A stretch of DNA of 5,238 bases from Syntrophaceae bacterium UBA4778 (GTDB taxonomy: Bacteria; Desulfobacterota; Syntrophia; Syntrophales; UBA4778): the NCBI GenBank assembly GCA_002403175.1, contig DHHG01000308.1, forward strand, positions 1 through 5,238, given 5' to 3'. Positions 4,482 through 5,238 of this stretch are shown one piece after another. Positions within the stretch are counted from its first letter, which is position 1. Every line of letters begins with the position of its first letter. The translations under genes and the position numbers were made by a program. The notes beneath the pieces were generated by a model. It was given only the letters and a program-made list of their open reading frames with translations. It ran no database searches and was not told the origin of the DNA.

Positions 4482-5162
4482 ATGGATCATATTTCCGGCA
4501 ACGAGGCATCATTGAAAAAAGATTTTTCCCCAAAAAAAGAGTCACCACCAGATCGCAATTTCCGCAGCATTGTAATTTTCAAATACTATAGAGCACTGGA
4601 AGTTGGAGTTAAACCGCTCCTCACAATCGGAATTCACCCGAACTCTATATCTTTTTTCTCACTGCTTGCTTCAGGATTATCTGGTATTTTCTTTAGCAAA
4701 GGGTCTTTTTCTACGGCAGGTTTGCTTCTGCTCGCTTCGGGAATTCTAGATACCATTGATGGAACCATAGCTCGTCTTGCAAAAAAGTCTACTAAATTCG
4801 GAGCCCTTTTCGATTCCTCCTGCGATCGTTATTCCGAATTTTTCGTTTTTTTTGGTCTTCTGACCTTTTTTCGCCATGATTGGGTATTCTTTGTAATCTT
4901 ATTTGCATTGATGGGTTCGATCATGGTCAGCTATATCAAGGCAAGAAGTCAATCACTAGGCAAAACCATTTCAGTGGGTCTGATGCAAAGACCGGAAAGA
5001 ATAATTCTTTTAGCTTTCGGTTCTTTTATAAATACAGGATTTCAATATTTCATCCCTGAATCCGAGAATTTAATTCTTATTTTTACTTTGTTCATTTTGG
5101 CGTTTTTCACCAATTTAACGGCCTTCAGGAGATTATACCAAGCCAGAAAGGACCTTCTTTAA
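4482..5162 (+). CDS. CDP-alcohol phosphatidyltransferase family membrane enzyme
   Basis: This integral membrane enzyme moves a phosphatidyl or other phospho-alcohol group from a CDP-activated donor to an acceptor alcohol with release of CMP. The signature DX2DGX2ARX8GX3DX3D is complete: D90, D93, G94, A97, R98, G107, D111 and D115, the last being the expected catalytic base. The 226-residue length suits the family. Residues 1-28 are a polar, charged cytoplasmic extension. Hydrophobic helices lie at about 55-72, 77-92, 117-130, 134-152, 172-190 and 197-212, consistent with the six-helix fold. The LMQRPERIILL segment (167-177) resembles uncharacterised members that I recall from diverse Gram-negative and candidate phyla. 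The acceptor (glycerol phosphate, inositol phosphate or another) cannot be read from the motif. The ATG is preceded by AGGA at good spacing. It follows the methyltransferase/Nudix pair in the same direction after 76 bp, so a functional link is plausible but not shown. Confidence 0.9.
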   Translation: MDHISGNEASLKKDFSPKKESPPDRNFRSIVIFKYYRALEVGVKPLLTIGIHPNSISFFSLLASGLSGIFFSKGSFSTAGLLLLASGILDTIDGTIARLAKKSTKFGALFDSSCDRYSEFFVFFGLLTFFRHDWVFFVILFALMGSIMVSYIKARSQSLGKTISVGLMQRPERIILLAFGSFINTGFQYFIPESENLILIFTLFILAFFTNLTAFRRLYQARKDLL

Positions 5163-5198
5163 AGTGCTGTCATTAAAATTCAAACAGCGTAAAAATCG

Positions 5199-5238
5199 AT
5201 GCTTATGAAATATATTATGTGTGAGAAGACGGACTTGA
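5199..5238 (+). CDS. Possible start of a next gene, cut by the window edge
   Basis: An open frame begins with ATG at 5199 (further in-frame ATGs at 5205 and 5217) and stays open to the end of the window. No strong ribosome-binding site is seen, and only about 13 codons are available, too few to recognise a family. It would be co-directional with the CDP-alcohol transferase gene, 36 bp after its stop. Confidence 0.2.
   Translation, partial: MLMKYIMCEKTDL

Noticed and set aside
4433..4591. 52-codon frame starting at ATG 4433 and overlapping the start of the CDP-alcohol transferase gene
   Set aside because: It has no good ribosome-binding site, the product resembles nothing I know, and it is out of frame with the clear gene that follows.
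5166..5188. GCTGT...ACAGC inverted repeat after the CDP-alcohol transferase as a terminator
   Set aside because: The stem is only 5 bp with a 13-nt loop and is not followed by a T run on the plus strand.

Overview
The window is an AT-rich bacterial stretch (about 40% G+C by eye) densely packed with short, mostly co-directional genes. No phylogenetic marker is present, so the host cannot be named. An exported D-Ala-D-Ala dipeptidase, a YkuD-type L,D-transpeptidase and an RsbRD_N-like domain would fit a Gram-negative bacterium, perhaps a Desulfobacterota-like lineage, but this is only an impression. There is no sign of a phage, insertion sequence, CRISPR array, tRNA or rRNA.

Layout. Positions 63-692 on the minus strand encode a HAD-superfamily hydrolase. 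Its own reading frame contains a strong intrinsic-terminator-like hairpin just before the stop codon. A 145-bp divergent intergenic region leads to a two-gene, translationally coupled cell-wall operon. It holds a membrane-anchored L,D-transpeptidase (838-1566) and an exported VanX/DdpX-type D-Ala-D-Ala dipeptidase (1563-2327), which overlap by ATGA. A 234-bp intergenic region (2328-2561) follows. It contains RNA-structure potential with two competing pairings, a candidate promoter flanked by an inverted repeat, and a perfect 14-bp palindrome.

The second coupled pair is a class I SAM-dependent methyltransferase (2562-3407) overlapping by ATGA with an unusual three-part protein (3404-4405). This protein has a zinc ribbon, a Nudix hydrolase domain and a C-terminal helical domain that I read as RsbRD_N-like. 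After a 76-bp gap with a promoter-like sequence comes a CDP-alcohol phosphatidyltransferase (4482-5162) with a complete catalytic motif. A possible next gene may begin at the right edge.

How the genes may work together. The first pair is a coherent envelope unit: one enzyme makes L,D (3-3) cross-links or attaches proteins to peptidoglycan, and the other destroys D-Ala-D-Ala dipeptide outside the cytoplasm. The second group (methyltransferase, Nudix with a sensor-like domain, CDP-alcohol transferase) suggests nucleotide-activated lipid head-group metabolism, but the substrates cannot be read from sequence. The most distinctive item is the Nudix/RsbRD_N-like fusion. The most unusual regulatory arrangement is the terminator located upstream of a stop codon in the HAD gene.
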